From contig NZ_JANJOU010000014.1 of the NCBI RefSeq assembly GCF_024594815.1, positions 1 through 64,000 on the forward strand: a stretch of 64,000 nucleotides of DNA, read 5' to 3'. The notes beneath the pieces are model-generated. The model searched no databases, was not told the DNA's origin, and saw only the letters and a program-made list of their open reading frames with translations. A program made the translations under genes and the position numbers. The stretch is from Roseomonas populi (GTDB lineage Bacteria > Pseudomonadota > Alphaproteobacteria > Acetobacterales > Acetobacteraceae). This document shows positions 1 through 8,713 of the stretch, piece after piece (the first letter of the stretch is position 1; each line of letters begins with the position of its first letter).

Positions 1-102
<102 letters not shown>

Positions 103-121
103 ACAAACCGTCAGCCAAAGA

Positions 122-1369
122 TCAGGACGATGGCCGCACAGCCGAGGCCAGCCAATTCCGCAGGGGCCGCCACAGGACGGCTTCCGCCTTCATGCCCGCC
201 GCCATCCCGATATGCCCGGCCGGCACGTCCAGCACCGTCGCGTCCGGAAGCCGTTCTGCCAGGGCCCGCGCGCTTTCCGGCGGCACGATCCGGTCGCCGC
301 GCGGGATGGCGAGGAAGGAGGGGCCCCGCCAGGCGCGCGGTTCCACCACCGCCCCTGCCACGCGCCAGGTTCCGGCCGCCGGCGTATTGGCCCCGTACCA
401 CCCGCCCAGGCATTCCCGCGCGACCGGGGCTGGCAGGGGGATGCCGTCGTTCAGCCAGTCCTCCAGCGCCACGAAGTGGGCGGCGCGGGGAGAGGTGGGG
501 TCCAGCCGCCCGAAGGCCCGGAACTTGCGCGCGATGCCGAAGGGGTCCAGCCCGGCGAAGAGGAGTTGCAACAGGTCCACGGGCAGGGTGCCAGTGGCCG
601 AGAGCAGGGGTTCCAGCCCCGGCAGCAACCCCGCCGCTGCCCGGGCGCGCGGGGCCGATTCCCCGGCATGAAAGTCCCAGGGCGTCGCTAGCAGGGCCAG
701 GCCGCGGACCCGGGCCGGCGTCCGCAGCGCCGCCGCCAGCGCCAGCAGCCCCCCCATGCAGTAGCCCACCAGCGAAACTGGCCCGCCCGTGGCGGCGGCA
801 GCCGCCTCCAGCGCCCGCTCCAGCCGCCCGGCGATCCAGTCGGTCAGGGTGAAGCCCCGCTCCGCCGCGCCGGGCGCGCCCCAGTCCAGCAGCAGCACCC
901 GCACGCCCTGCCCGGAGAGCCAGCGCAGCATGGAATGCTCGGGCATCAGGTCCAGCACCGTCGCCCGGTTCACCAGGGAGGGGACGAACAGCGCCACGGG
1001 CCCTGCCCCGCCGTAATCCAGCAGCCGCGCCGGCCCCTCGGACCACAGGGCGGGCGGGTCGGGCATCTCCCGCCGCCAGGGGTGGCCACGATAGGCCATG
1101 ATGCCCCGCAGCAGCGCCGCATCCTCCCGCGCCAGCCTCTGCCAGACCGCGGCGGCGAAGCCGCCCGCCTCAGCGCTTGCGCCGAGTTCCCGCAGGATCC
1201 TTGCGTGTTCCGCCCGCCCCGCCGCCGAGCGCGGCGCGAAGCCCGGCCAGCTCCCGCTCCAGGGTGTCGAGCCGGGCGCGGAGGGGATCGCCGCCATCGT
1301 CACCAGGGCCCGGTTCAGGGCCAGGGACAGGTGCGCCGGCAGGGGCCGCGGGCCGCGCCGCGCCGTCAT
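122..1369 (-). CDS. phaC: Short PhaC-like polyhydroxyalkanoate synthase (alpha/beta hydrolase fold)
   Basis: The 415-residue product is an alpha/beta hydrolase of the PHA synthase family, which polymerises hydroxyacyl-CoA into cytoplasmic granules. The nucleophile is a cysteine in a lipase-box-like GYCMGG motif (Cys about 204). A later GDRIVPP segment supplies the Asp and a C-terminal GHIGM segment the His. It is nearer in length to class III/IV catalytic subunits (about 360 residues) than to class I enzymes (about 580), and such subunits need a small partner, which the overlapping upstream gene could be. The ATG at 1369 is chosen because a conserved-looking GPRPLP segment follows it; 1297 is the alternative. 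Either start overlaps the end of the upstream gene. A non-polymerising acyl-CoA hydrolase is possible. Confidence 0.75.
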   Translation of the reverse strand: MTARRGPRPLPAHLSLALNRALVTMAAIPSAPGSTPWSGSWPGFAPRSAAGRAEHARILRELGASAEAGGFAAAVWQRLAREDAALLRGIMAYRGHPWRREMPDPPALWSEGPARLLDYGGAGPVALFVPSLVNRATVLDLMPEHSMLRWLSGQGVRVLLLDWGAPGAAERGFTLTDWIAGRLERALEAAAAATGGPVSLVGYCMGGLLALAAALRTPARVRGLALLATPWDFHAGESAPRARAAAGLLPGLEPLLSATGTLPVDLLQLLFAGLDPFGIARKFRAFGRLDPTSPRAAHFVALEDWLNDGIPLPAPVARECLGGWYGANTPAAGTWRVAGAVVEPRAWRGPSFLAIPRGDRIVPPESARALAERLPDATVLDVPAGHIGMAAGMKAEAVLWRPLRNWLASAVRPSS

Positions 1370-1847
1370 CGGGCGCCCCCGCGGGCGGCGAGGGCGTTTG
1401 GGAAGGCGGGGCGGGCGCTGCCGGCCAGCCCATCGGCCAGGGTGGGGAGAGGCCCGCGCCCGGCCCGAAGCCCGGTGCCCCGAAGCTTGGTGAACCGAAG
1501 CCTGGTGCCCCGAAGCCGGGCGGCGCAAACCCGCCCCCGCCCGGAAAGCCCGGCCCGAAACCTGCCGCACCGAGACCCGGGCCGTAGCCCGGCATTCCGA
1601 ACCCCGCAGCCCCGAGGCCCGGATGCCACCCCGGCGCCGGCCAGGGCGGCGCGGCGCGGGACGCCTCCGCCCAATGGGCCGCCCAGTGGCGGGAGAAGGC
1701 CGCCATGGACGCCGCCCAGGCGGTGAGCAGCTCCGGATCCGCCGCCATCGCCGCCATCTCGCCCTGCCACAGCGCCACCCAATCCGCCGCCAGGCGCGCC
1801 AGGTCCGGCGCCCCCTCCTCCGTCCCGTCGCTCTTCGAACCGCTCAT
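1170..1847 (-). CDS. Putative PhaE-like PHA synthase partner with Gly/Pro/Phe-rich repeats
   Basis: This 225-residue protein has three parts. A Trp-rich helical N-terminus (residues 10-65, with ADWVALWQ and AAHWAEA) comes first. A low-complexity middle follows with repeated GAPGFG/GAAGFG units, and a C-terminal heptad-like helix (LRARLDTLERELAGL) ends it. Trp-rich helices and a C-terminal coiled coil resemble the PhaE partner of class III PHA synthases, and the PhaC-like gene starts inside its 3' end on the same strand. The start at 1847 has a GGGGAA ribosome-binding site. The PhaE-like role is inferred from layout and composition, not from a recognised domain. Another possibility is a phasin-like granule protein. 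Confidence 0.6.
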   Translation of the reverse strand: MSGSKSDGTEEGAPDLARLAADWVALWQGEMAAMAADPELLTAWAASMAAFSRHWAAHWAEASRAAPPWPAPGWHPGLGAAGFGMPGYGPGLGAAGFGPGFPGGGGFAPPGFGAPGFGSPSFGAPGFGPGAGLSPPWPMGWPAAPAPPSQTPSPPAGAPDDGAARPAAPAGAPVPGPEPGPGDDGGDPLRARLDTLERELAGLRAALGGGAGGTRKDPAGTRRKR

Positions 1848-2026
1848 GCATTCCCCGGCTGGCATCCCCGCCCGCGCTTTCGCCCATTGGAGCCCTGGCC
1901 GAACCTGCGCGACGCGCCTTCCGCAGCGCGGCAAAGCCGGTTTAGCATCGTCTCCCGGCCCGGCATCAAGGCGCCCGGGCCCCAGAACCATCAGACCCGG
2001 CGACAGCCGGGGGAGGATCACCGGCC

Positions 2027-2665
2027 ATGGCCAAGATCGATGCGCCGCAAGCGACCACCCAGGAGAGCATGGCGGAGACTGCGTCGGAAACCCCGGCAAG
2101 CCCGCCCGTGGTGGTGAAGAAATACGCCAACCGACGCCTCTACAATACCGAGACCTCCTCCTACGTCACGCTGGAAGACCTGGCCGCCATGGTCCGCCAG
2201 GGCCGCCACTTCACCGTCTCCGACGCGAAGTCGGGCGAGGACATCACCCGTTCCGTCTTGACCCAGATCATCGTGGAGGAGGAGAGCAAGGGCACGAACC
2301 TGCTGCCCATCCCCTTCCTGCGCCAGCTCATCGGCCTCTACGGCGACAGCCTGCAATCCGTGGTGCCGCGCTACCTGGAGGCCACCATGGGCACCTTCGC
2401 GCGCCAGCAGGAGGCGATGCGCCGCACGGCCCAGGAAGCCATGGGCTCCGCCATGGGAGGCTTCAACGCCTTCGCCCCCTTCGAGGAGATGGGCAAGCAG
2501 AACCTGGCAATGCTGGAACGCGCCATGAGCCTCTTCTCGCCGTTCCCAGCCCGCGGAGGCGCCGCCCCCACCGGCCCGGCCGACGAGGTCGAGGCCATGC
2601 GCGAGGAACTCGCCTCCCTGCGCGAGGAAGTGGCGCGGCTTCGCGCGGGACGTCAGGCGAGCTGA
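2027..2665 (+). CDS. phaR: Polyhydroxyalkanoate synthesis repressor PhaR
   Basis: The 212-residue protein contains the PHB/PHA-accumulation regulator DNA-binding domain near residues 25-85 (KKYANRRLYNT and SYVTLEDLAAMV). The associated middle region (LPIPFLRQLIGLYGD) and a helical, partly coiled-coil C-terminus ending in REEVARLRAG follow. The family binds both DNA and PHA granules, repressing phasin and often its own synthesis until polymer appears. It is divergent from the PhaE-like/PhaC-like pair, with about 180 bp between starts that would hold both promoters. The ATG at 2027 follows a strong GGGGGAGGA site. Confidence 0.93.
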   Translation: MAKIDAPQATTQESMAETASETPASPPVVVKKYANRRLYNTETSSYVTLEDLAAMVRQGRHFTVSDAKSGEDITRSVLTQIIVEEESKGTNLLPIPFLRQLIGLYGDSLQSVVPRYLEATMGTFARQQEAMRRTAQEAMGSAMGGFNAFAPFEEMGKQNLAMLERAMSLFSPFPARGGAAPTGPADEVEAMREELASLREEVARLRAGRQAS

Positions 2666-2671
2666 TCAGCC

Positions 2672-2958
2672 CGTCCTGATCTGTCCGGCCCCAGGGGGCT
2701 CCGCCCCCTGGCCCCCCGGGCAAGCGCGAAGCGTTTGTCCCGAGCCAGGAGCCTGAGACCGCTGGACCTGCATCGGGCTGCCGCGGGAACTGGCCTGAGG
2801 CGTGGCGCCTGACGATCGGGGCCTCATCCCGCCCCTGCAGTCGCCTGGGCTCATTGAGCCGAGGCGCACCGTCAGCCGAACAATCTCAAACAGACAGAAA
2901 GAGATGATGGAGAGGGGCCCGGGGAGAGGAAGAATTCCTTCTTCCTCTCCCCGGGACA
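2672..2958 (-). repeat. Family A intergenic hairpin element, copy 1
   Basis: This element fills the convergent gap between phaR and the MFS gene. Its outer stem is perfect: 16-base arms CCGGGGAGAGGAAGAA (2919-2934) and the complement (2939-2954) around a TTCC loop. The inner end has a 9-base stem (2691-2699 with 2703-2711, loop TCC). On the minus strand the order matches the copies at 15.5 and 51.3 kb: outer hairpin, CCATCATCT tract, GCCTCGGC dyad, CGGCAGCCCGATGCAGGTCCAG block, closing hairpin. The outer stem ends 14 bases beyond the MFS stop codon, so it can also act as that gene's terminator. I see no gene in it. Confidence 0.85.
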
Positions 2959-2968
2959 TCCCGCCGCG

Positions 2969-4180
2969 TCAGGCCCGGGCCGGCACAGCCCCTCGCCCAC
3001 GCTCCAGCGCCCAGGACGCGCCGAACACCGCCAGTCCGGCGAGGGTGAGCACCGCCCCCACCCCACCCGTCGCGGTCCATCCGAGGCCCGCCGCCACGAC
3101 GGCCCCGCCCAGCCAGGCGCCGAGGGCGTTGGCGATGTTGAAGGCGGAGTGGCTGAGGGAGGCGGCGAGCATCTGGGCGTCCGGCGCCACATCCAGCAGG
3201 CGAGTCTGCAACGCAGGGCCCAGGCCCATGCTGGTGGCGGCGACGAGGACGATGTTGAGCGTGACCAGGGGCAGGCTGACGGGCGTGAAGAGGAAGAGGA
3301 ACTGCGCCGCGCAGCCCACGGCCAGCATGATCCCGACCGCGCGCATCACGCCCCGGTCCGCCAGCCAGCCGCCGAGCAGGTTGCCGAGGATCATGCCCGA
3401 CCCGAAGACGGCCAGCATCACGGGCACGGTTGATTCGCTCACGCGCGTGACCTCGGTCAGCGTGGGCGCGATGTAGCTGTAGATGGCGAACATGCCACCG
3501 AAGCCGATGGCGGTGGTGGCCAGCGCCAGCAGCACCTGCGGCCGCAGCATGGCCCCGATCTCCCGCCGGGCGCCCAGTGCCGGGCCGGTGCCGATCGGGG
3601 GCAGGCAGATGCGGATCATCAGCGCGCAGCCCAGGGCGACGAGAGCGACGAGGGCGAAGACCACGCGCCAGCTCACCAGCTGCCCCACCCAGGTGGCCAG
3701 GGGCACGCCGACCACGTTCGCGACGCTGAGGCCGAGGATCACCCGCGCCACCGCGCTCGCCCGCCGTGCCGACGGCACGAGGGAGGCGGCGACCATGGCG
3801 GCGGTGCCGAGATAGGCCCCGTGCGGAAGCCCCGCGAGGAAGCGCGCGGCGCAGACGCCGAGGAAGTCCGGCGCGGCGGCGCTGACGAGGTTGCCGAGCG
3901 CGATGAGGACGGCGAGGCCGGAAAGGAGCGGCCGGCGCGGGATGCGGGCCAGCAGCAGCGCGATCATCGGCGCGCCGACGACGACCCCCACGGCATAGGC
4001 GCTGATGGACAGGCCGGCATGGGGGACGGAGACGCCCGTCTCCGCGGCGATCTGGGGCAGCAGCCCCATGGCCGCGAACTCGCTGATGCCGAGGGCGAGC
4101 GCGCCGAGGGCCAGGGCCAGCTCCGCGGCGCCGGTGCCATGGGGCGTGTGGGGTGGGGTGTGGGGAACGTTCCGTGCCAT
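2969..4180 (-). CDS. MFS transporter, DHA1 (AraJ/YdhP-like) drug or sugar exporter
   Basis: The 403-residue membrane protein has about twelve hydrophobic segments and the features of DHA1-type proton-coupled exporters. These include an early helix with FAAMGLLP, the loop after TM2 carrying RIPRRPLL, and a SISAYAVGVVVGAP segment. The family exports drugs, arabinose-like sugars or amino-acid derivatives; the substrate here cannot be read from sequence. The start at 4180 has a GAGAGGA site. It is divergent from the LutB-like gene, and its 3' end abuts the family A hairpin element. Confidence 0.85.
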   Translation of the reverse strand: MARNVPHTPPHTPHGTGAAELALALGALALGISEFAAMGLLPQIAAETGVSVPHAGLSISAYAVGVVVGAPMIALLLARIPRRPLLSGLAVLIALGNLVSAAAPDFLGVCAARFLAGLPHGAYLGTAAMVAASLVPSARRASAVARVILGLSVANVVGVPLATWVGQLVSWRVVFALVALVALGCALMIRICLPPIGTGPALGARREIGAMLRPQVLLALATTAIGFGGMFAIYSYIAPTLTEVTRVSESTVPVMLAVFGSGMILGNLLGGWLADRGVMRAVGIMLAVGCAAQFLFLFTPVSLPLVTLNIVLVAATSMGLGPALQTRLLDVAPDAQMLAASLSHSAFNIANALGAWLGGAVVAAGLGWTATGGVGAVLTLAGLAVFGASWALERGRGAVPARA

Positions 4181-4365
4181 CGGGGGGTCCTCTCTGGCGG
4201 AAGGACGCTTCCCCGGGCAGCTCTGACGACGCCTGTCCGCTCTCTAGGCCGCTTCGCCGCCCGATGCCAAGCGCTCCGGTAGCCGCCCCTTGGCAGGCGC
4301 TTCCCTGGCAGGCCCCCTACGCGTGGCCGTTCCTGATCCGCCCCGTTCTGCCCTATGGTGCCGGC

Positions 4366-5796
4366 ATGGTCGCGCTCACCTCCCCCGACTTCAAGCGCCG
4401 CGCCGCCCGCGCCCTGGCGGACGCCAACCTGCAGAAGGCCTTGCGCCGCGGCGGCAGCGGCTTCCATTCCAAGCGCGCCCAGGCCACGGCGGCGCTGCCG
4501 GAGTTCGAGGCGCTGCGCGACATCGGGCGCGACATCAAGAACCACACCCTGGCCAACCTGGACCACTACCTGGAGGCCTTCGAGGCGAAGGTGGTCGCCA
4601 ATGGCGGCCGCGTGCACTGGTGCCGCGACGCGGCCGAGGCGCGCGCCACCGTCTTAAAGATCTGCCGGGAGGCGGATGCGCGCACCGTGACCAAGGGCAA
4701 GTCCATGATCTCCGAGGAGATCGGGCTGAACGAGCACCTGGCGGCGAACGGCATCACCCCCGTCGAGACCGACCTCGGCGAGTACATCCTGCAGCTGGTG
4801 AACGAGCCGCCGAGCCACATCATCGCCCCCGCCTTCCACCTGAACCGCGAGGACTGGGAATCCCGCTTCCGCGCCGCCCACAAGGACCTGCCCGCGGACC
4901 GCGTGTTCCACGACCGCCGCGACATCATGGCCGAGGCCCGACAGACCCTGCGGGAGCGCTTCGTGCAGGCGGATGTCGGCATCACCGGGGCCAATTTCCT
5001 GATCGCGGAGACCGGCACCAGCGTCATCGTCACGAATGAGGGCAATGGCGACCTGACGCAGACCCTGCCGCGCGTCCACATCGCGCTCGCCAGCATCGAG
5101 AAGGTCGTGCCCACGCTGGAGGATTGCAGCACCTTGCTGCGCCTCCTCGCCCGTTCCGCCACGGGCCAGGACCTGTCCGTCTACACCACCTTCTCCACCG
5201 GGCCCCGCCGCGCGGCGGACGCGGACGGGCCGGAGGCGTACCACGTGGTGCTGATCGACAACGGCCGGTCCAACATGCTCGGCACGGACTTCCACGAGAT
5301 GCTCCGCTGCATCCGCTGCGCCGCCTGCATCAATCACTGCCCGGTCTACAACGCCGCCGGCGGCCACGCTTACGGGTGGGTTTATCCCGGCCCCATGGGC
5401 AGCGTCCTCACCCCCGCCCTGGTGGGCCTCGAGAAGTCGGCGAACCTTCCCAACGCCTCTTCCCTCTGCGGCCGGTGCGAGAGCGTCTGCCCCGTGAAGA
5501 TCCCGCTGCCGAAGATGCTTCGGAACTGGCGGGAAAGGGAGTTCGAGCGCCATCTCACCCCCTCCACCGCCCGCCGCGGCCTCGGGATCTGGGCCTGGTT
5601 CGCCCGGCGGCCGGCGCTCTACCGCGCCGCCACCCGCCTCGCCATGGGCACCCTCGCGCTGCTCGGCCGTGGCACCGGCCGCTTCCGCCGCCTGCCGTTG
5701 GCCGGAGCCTGGACCGCCAGCCGGGACCTGCCCGCGCCCGAGCCAGGCGGCACCTTCATGGCCCGCTACGCCGCCGCCCAGCGCGGCCGGCGCTAG
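4366..5796 (+). CDS. lutB: LutB-like L-lactate utilisation iron-sulfur protein
   Basis: This 476-residue protein is full length for the LutB/YkgF family. An N-terminal LUD domain contains KGKSMISEEIGLNE, TDLGEYILQL and the GTSVIVTNEGNGDL segment. A ferredoxin-like part follows with two 4Fe-4S cysteine sets (Cys315, 318, 321, 325 and Cys368, 371, 375). In other bacteria LutABC oxidise L-lactate, LutB passing electrons within the complex. No lutA or lutC is nearby: the flanks are an MFS exporter and a small secreted protein. The ATG at 4366 gives the usual family N-terminus, though its ribosome-binding site is weak. Confidence 0.9.
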   Translation: MVALTSPDFKRRAARALADANLQKALRRGGSGFHSKRAQATAALPEFEALRDIGRDIKNHTLANLDHYLEAFEAKVVANGGRVHWCRDAAEARATVLKICREADARTVTKGKSMISEEIGLNEHLAANGITPVETDLGEYILQLVNEPPSHIIAPAFHLNREDWESRFRAAHKDLPADRVFHDRRDIMAEARQTLRERFVQADVGITGANFLIAETGTSVIVTNEGNGDLTQTLPRVHIALASIEKVVPTLEDCSTLLRLLARSATGQDLSVYTTFSTGPRRAADADGPEAYHVVLIDNGRSNMLGTDFHEMLRCIRCAACINHCPVYNAAGGHAYGWVYPGPMGSVLTPALVGLEKSANLPNASSLCGRCESVCPVKIPLPKMLRNWREREFERHLTPSTARRGLGIWAWFARRPALYRAATRLAMGTLALLGRGTGRFRRLPLAGAWTASRDLPAPEPGGTFMARYAAAQRGRR

Positions 5797-5883
5797 CCCC
5801 GCCCCGCCCTGGGGACATCCTGGGCAACCTCCTTTCGCCGTGCCGCGTTTTCCCGGCCTATGTCTGGAACACGGAGACAGCCG

Positions 5884-6231
5884 ATGCGGAAAACTGCCCT
5901 TCTCACCTTCGCCCTCCTCGGCGTCGCGGCCATCCAGTCCCTTCCCGCCAGCGCGGAGACGGCGGCCCAGGAGCGTCGGGAGAACCGCCAGGACCAGCGT
6001 GAAGCTGTCCGCGACCGCGTCCAGGACCGCCGGGAGAACCGCCAGGACCAGCGCGAGGCCGCCCGCGATCGCGTCCAGGATCGCCGGGAGAACCGGCAGG
6101 AGCAGCGTGAGGCCGTTCAGGACCAGCGTGAGGCAGTCCGCGACCGCGTCCAGGATCGGCGGGAAAACCGCCAGGACCAGCGCGAGGCCTTCCGTGAGCG
6201 CGCCGAGGATCGCCGGGACGCGGTTCGCTAG
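5884..6231 (+). CDS. Small secreted protein of highly charged 18-residue repeats
   Basis: This 115-residue product has a clear Sec signal peptide (MRKTALLTF to the SLPASAE cleavage region). About 80 residues follow, almost entirely Arg, Glu, Gln, Asp, Asn, Ala and Val, in repeats of the form RENRQDQREAVRDRVQDR. The mature part should form one long, strongly charged helix or coiled coil in the periplasm. There is no Cys and no enzymatic motif. The start at 5884 follows a GGAGA site. I do not recognise a family; metal- or acid-stress periplasmic proteins of this composition exist, but a function cannot be assigned. Confidence 0.75.
   Translation: MRKTALLTFALLGVAAIQSLPASAETAAQERRENRQDQREAVRDRVQDRRENRQDQREAARDRVQDRRENRQEQREAVQDQREAVRDRVQDRRENRQDQREAFRERAEDRRDAVR
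5977..6213 (+). repeat. 54-bp coding tandem repeats
   Basis: Four tandem units start at 5977, 6031, 6085 and 6160. Three are exactly 54 bp. The third carries an extra 21 bp that duplicates a seven-residue QDQREAV-type segment. Differences are mostly third-position (for example gaagct versus gaggcc), so the protein repeat is conserved better than the DNA. Confidence 0.9.
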
Positions 6232-6249
6232 ACTTTCAGCGGGCGGCGC

Positions 6250-6530
6250 CAGGGGAGGAGAGATGAATTCTCCCCTCCCCCGGAACCCCACCCCTCATCT
6301 TCTTCTTTTCAGGCTGCCTGGGAATGCGGAGCTTGCGGCCCGCCGAGGGCCAACGCGTCTCGGGGCGAGATATGCCGGTCCGCGCCCATGAAATCGGAAA
6401 GCCTGCGGCGCGGCAGTGATCCGGAGCAGCCGCAGCGGCCCGATCGCGGGGTCCAGCGTGGCCGTTGCCACCCCGGTGGGGGTTCTAGGGGGCAAAGCCT
6501 CCTGTATTCCGACAAACCAGAACTGGCACA
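6250..6530. repeat. Family B intergenic hairpin element, copy 1 (degenerate)
   Basis: This region lies between the charged-repeat gene and the small gene after metW. The left end has a GAATTC-containing stem (GGGGAGGAGA with TCTCCCCTCCCC, about 6252-6280). A CCTCATCTTCTTCTTTTC tract and GGCTGCC..GGAATGCGG, the family B signature, follow. The right end (GTGGGGGTTCTAGGGGG, about 6478-6495) only weakly matches the right arm of the other copies. It looks like a decayed copy. No gene is seen in 6232-6537. Confidence 0.6.
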
Positions 6531-6537
6531 CCGCCCA

Positions 6538-6849
6538 TCAGAGGCCGGTGAACCACTCCGCATAGGGCGTCCTCACGGCCATGCGCCGGTTGAAGTCCGG
6601 GGCGCCATCGGTCCACCACGCCGGGCCGCGCTCGCCGAGGGCGATCTTGGTGGCGTCCACGGCGGCGCGGGCGGCTCGCAGGGCGTCCTCGTCCTCGGCG
6701 CGCAGTGCTGTTCCGACAGCGCGACGGGCGGCCATGAGTTCCTTCGTCAGAGCCGCGCGCTCGTCCTCCGGCAGGGCGGGGTTTGACATGCGCCAGAGCC
6801 GGCCGCGGACGACGAAGTAGCGGCCGTCCGGGGTCACGGGGTAGCGCAA
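6538..6849 (-). CDS. Conserved small protein of unknown function following metW
   Basis: The 103-residue product begins MRYPVTPDGRYFVVRGRLWR from a TTG at 6849. It contains a helical Ala/Arg/Glu-rich middle (KELMAARRAV) and ends with LGERGPAWWTDGAPDFNRR and a Tyr-Ala-Glu-Trp-Phe tail. I recognise this as a conserved small protein seen in Rhizobiales and related genomes with no assigned function. The TTG lies one base after the metW stop (TGA at 6851-6853), implying translational coupling. An open frame continues upstream, but there it only shadows metW. Confidence 0.75.
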   Translation of the reverse strand: MRYPVTPDGRYFVVRGRLWRMSNPALPEDERAALTKELMAARRAVGTALRAEDEDALRAARAAVDATKIALGERGPAWWTDGAPDFNRRMAVRTPYAEWFTGL

Positions 6850-6850
6850 G

Positions 6851-7498
6851 TCAGGGCTTGCGGCTGAGGAGGAAGAGGGCCTGCTCCCCGAAGAGGTTGG
6901 CCAGGCGCAGGCTCTCGCGCCAGGGGGCGCGGAGCCCGTGCTCGTCCACCGCCAGCCAGCCATCCACCCGGTAGCCGTCCTGCTCGCAGAGGGCGACGAA
7001 GTCCAGGATGGTGCAGGGGTGGATGTTGGGCGTCTCGTACCACGGGCGGTTCCAGGTGTCCGTGTCCGGCATCCGGCCGGTCCAGAGGAGGCGCCAGCGC
7101 ATCTGCCAGTGGCCGAAATTGGGGAAGGAGACGATGGCGTGGGTGCCGATGCGGAGCATCTGGCGCAGCACCTCCCGCGGCCGCTCCACGGCCTGGAGGG
7201 TGCGGGAGAGGACAACGTAGTCGAAGGCACCGTCCGGGTAGTGGGCCAGGTCGGCATCCGCGTCGCCATGGATGACGGCGAGACCGGCGGCCACCGCCTG
7301 GGTCGCCTGCTTCATATCGATCTCGATGCCGCGGGCGTCGGCGCGCTTCTCCTGCGTCAGGTGCCCGATCAGGGCGCCGTCCCCGCAGCCAATGTCCAGC
7401 ACGCGGGCGCCGTCCGGGATCATCTCCGCGATCAGGCGGAGGTCCAGGCGCATGTTCTTGGCGACGTACTGGATGGGCTCGCGCGGCTTCATCCCCAC
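6851..7498 (-). CDS. metW: Methionine biosynthesis protein MetW
   Basis: The 215-residue protein is a class I SAM-dependent methyltransferase-fold protein with the glycine motif VLDIGCGDGALIGHL (residues about 33-47). MetW-specific segments are DYVVLSRTLQAVERP, FPNFGHWQMRWRLLWTGRMP and WYETPNIHPCTILDF. MetW is nearly always paired with MetX and is thought to assist homoserine O-acylation, although its catalytic role is unsettled. It starts four bases after metX, so the two are one transcript. Confidence 0.95.
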   Translation of the reverse strand: MGMKPREPIQYVAKNMRLDLRLIAEMIPDGARVLDIGCGDGALIGHLTQEKRADARGIEIDMKQATQAVAAGLAVIHGDADADLAHYPDGAFDYVVLSRTLQAVERPREVLRQMLRIGTHAIVSFPNFGHWQMRWRLLWTGRMPDTDTWNRPWYETPNIHPCTILDFVALCEQDGYRVDGWLAVDEHGLRAPWRESLRLANLFGEQALFLLSRKP

Positions 7499-7502
7499 GG
7501 GA

Positions 7503-8657
7503 TCAGACTCCCACCGCGTCGGCTGAACCGGAGAGGAAGCCGGCCAGCGCCGCGTGGAACTCCGGCTCGTCCAGCAGAAAGGCGTCGTGGCCCTTGTCGG
7601 ATTCCAGTTCGATGAAGGAGACGCGGGCGGCGGCGCGGTTCAGGGCGCGGGTCACGGCGCGGCTCTCCGCGGTGGGGAAGAGCCAGTCCGAGGAGAAGGA
7701 GGCCACCAGGAAGCGCGTGGGCGTGCCCTTGAAGGCGCGGGACAGGTCGCCCTCGTGGTCGGCCGCCAGGTCGAAATAGTCCATGGCGCGGGTAATGGTG
7801 AGGTAGGAATTGGCGTCGAAGCGCCGGATGAAGGTGCTTCCCTGGTGGCGCAGGTAGCTCTCCACCGCGAAGACGTCCTCCAGGAAGGTCAGGGCCTTGG
7901 CGCCCTGCAGGCGGCGGCCGAACTTCCGGGTCAGCGCGCTCTCCGACAGGTAGGTGATGTGGGCGACCATCCGGGCCACCGAGAGGCCCTGGGCGGGGAT
8001 CCGCCCCTCCCTCCAATAGGCGCCATGGCAGAAATCCGGGTCCGCATGGATGGCGGCCCGCCCGACCTCGTGGAAGGCGATGTTCTGGGCGGAGTGATAG
8101 GAGGCGGTCGCGATCGGCGCGCAGGCGAAGACGCTGCGGGGATAGAGCGCCGCCCATTGCAGCGCCTGCATCCCGCCCATGGACCCACCGACCACGGCAA
8201 GCAGCCGCTCGATGCCCAGGTGCTCCACGAGCTTCTTCTGGGCGCGCACCATGTCGGCGATGGTGATGGCGGGGAAATCAACTCCCCAGGGGCGGCCCAG
8301 GCCGCGCCCTTCAGCGTCCGTCATCTCCTCCCGCGGGCCGGTGCTGCCCATGCAGCCGCCCAGGACATTGGCGCAGATGACGAAGTAGCGATCCGTGTCG
8401 ATCGGCTTTCCCGGCCCGACGATGGAGGACCACCAGCCCGGCTTGCCCGTGACAGGCTGGGTTTCCGCCAGGTACTGATCCCCGGTAAGGGCGTGGCAGA
8501 CGAGGATCGCGTTGCTGCGGGCCTCGTTCAGCGTGCCATAGGTGCGGTAGGCCACCGCCATGGGCGCCAGCATCACCCCGCTGTCGAGCGCCAGCCCCTC
8601 AGGGAAGACGACCCGCTGGTGATCCACGTCCGGCAGAGTGGTTGCAGCCTCGCTCAT
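7503..8657 (-). CDS. metX: Homoserine O-acyltransferase MetX
   Basis: This 384-residue alpha/beta hydrolase-fold enzyme activates L-homoserine with acetyl-CoA or succinyl-CoA for methionine synthesis. Visible features are the [13 protein letters not shown] oxyanion region, the nucleophile Ser159 in GGSMGGMQ, the acidic residue in FSSDWLFP, and the His in DKGHDAFLL. MetX proteins differ in acyl donor, and the donor cannot be settled here. The ATG at 8657 is preferred over an upstream one at 8693 because family homology begins there. No SAM riboswitch was recognised upstream. Confidence 0.94.
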   Translation of the reverse strand: MSEAATTLPDVDHQRVVFPEGLALDSGVMLAPMAVAYRTYGTLNEARSNAILVCHALTGDQYLAETQPVTGKPGWWSSIVGPGKPIDTDRYFVICANVLGGCMGSTGPREEMTDAEGRGLGRPWGVDFPAITIADMVRAQKKLVEHLGIERLLAVVGGSMGGMQALQWAALYPRSVFACAPIATASYHSAQNIAFHEVGRAAIHADPDFCHGAYWREGRIPAQGLSVARMVAHITYLSESALTRKFGRRLQGAKALTFLEDVFAVESYLRHQGSTFIRRFDANSYLTITRAMDYFDLAADHEGDLSRAFKGTPTRFLVASFSSDWLFPTAESRAVTRALNRAAARVSFIELESDKGHDAFLLDEPEFHAALAGFLSGSADAVGV

Positions 8658-8713
8658 ACCGGGAGGATTAGGAGTGCCGCCGCGGAACGGCAAGGCGGCG
8701 CCCCAGATAGGGA

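Noticed and set aside
6850-7269. Long upstream extension of the small gene after metW
   Set aside because: That part is a Ser/Thr/Arg-rich shadow of metW; conserved-looking sequence begins at the TTG at 6849.
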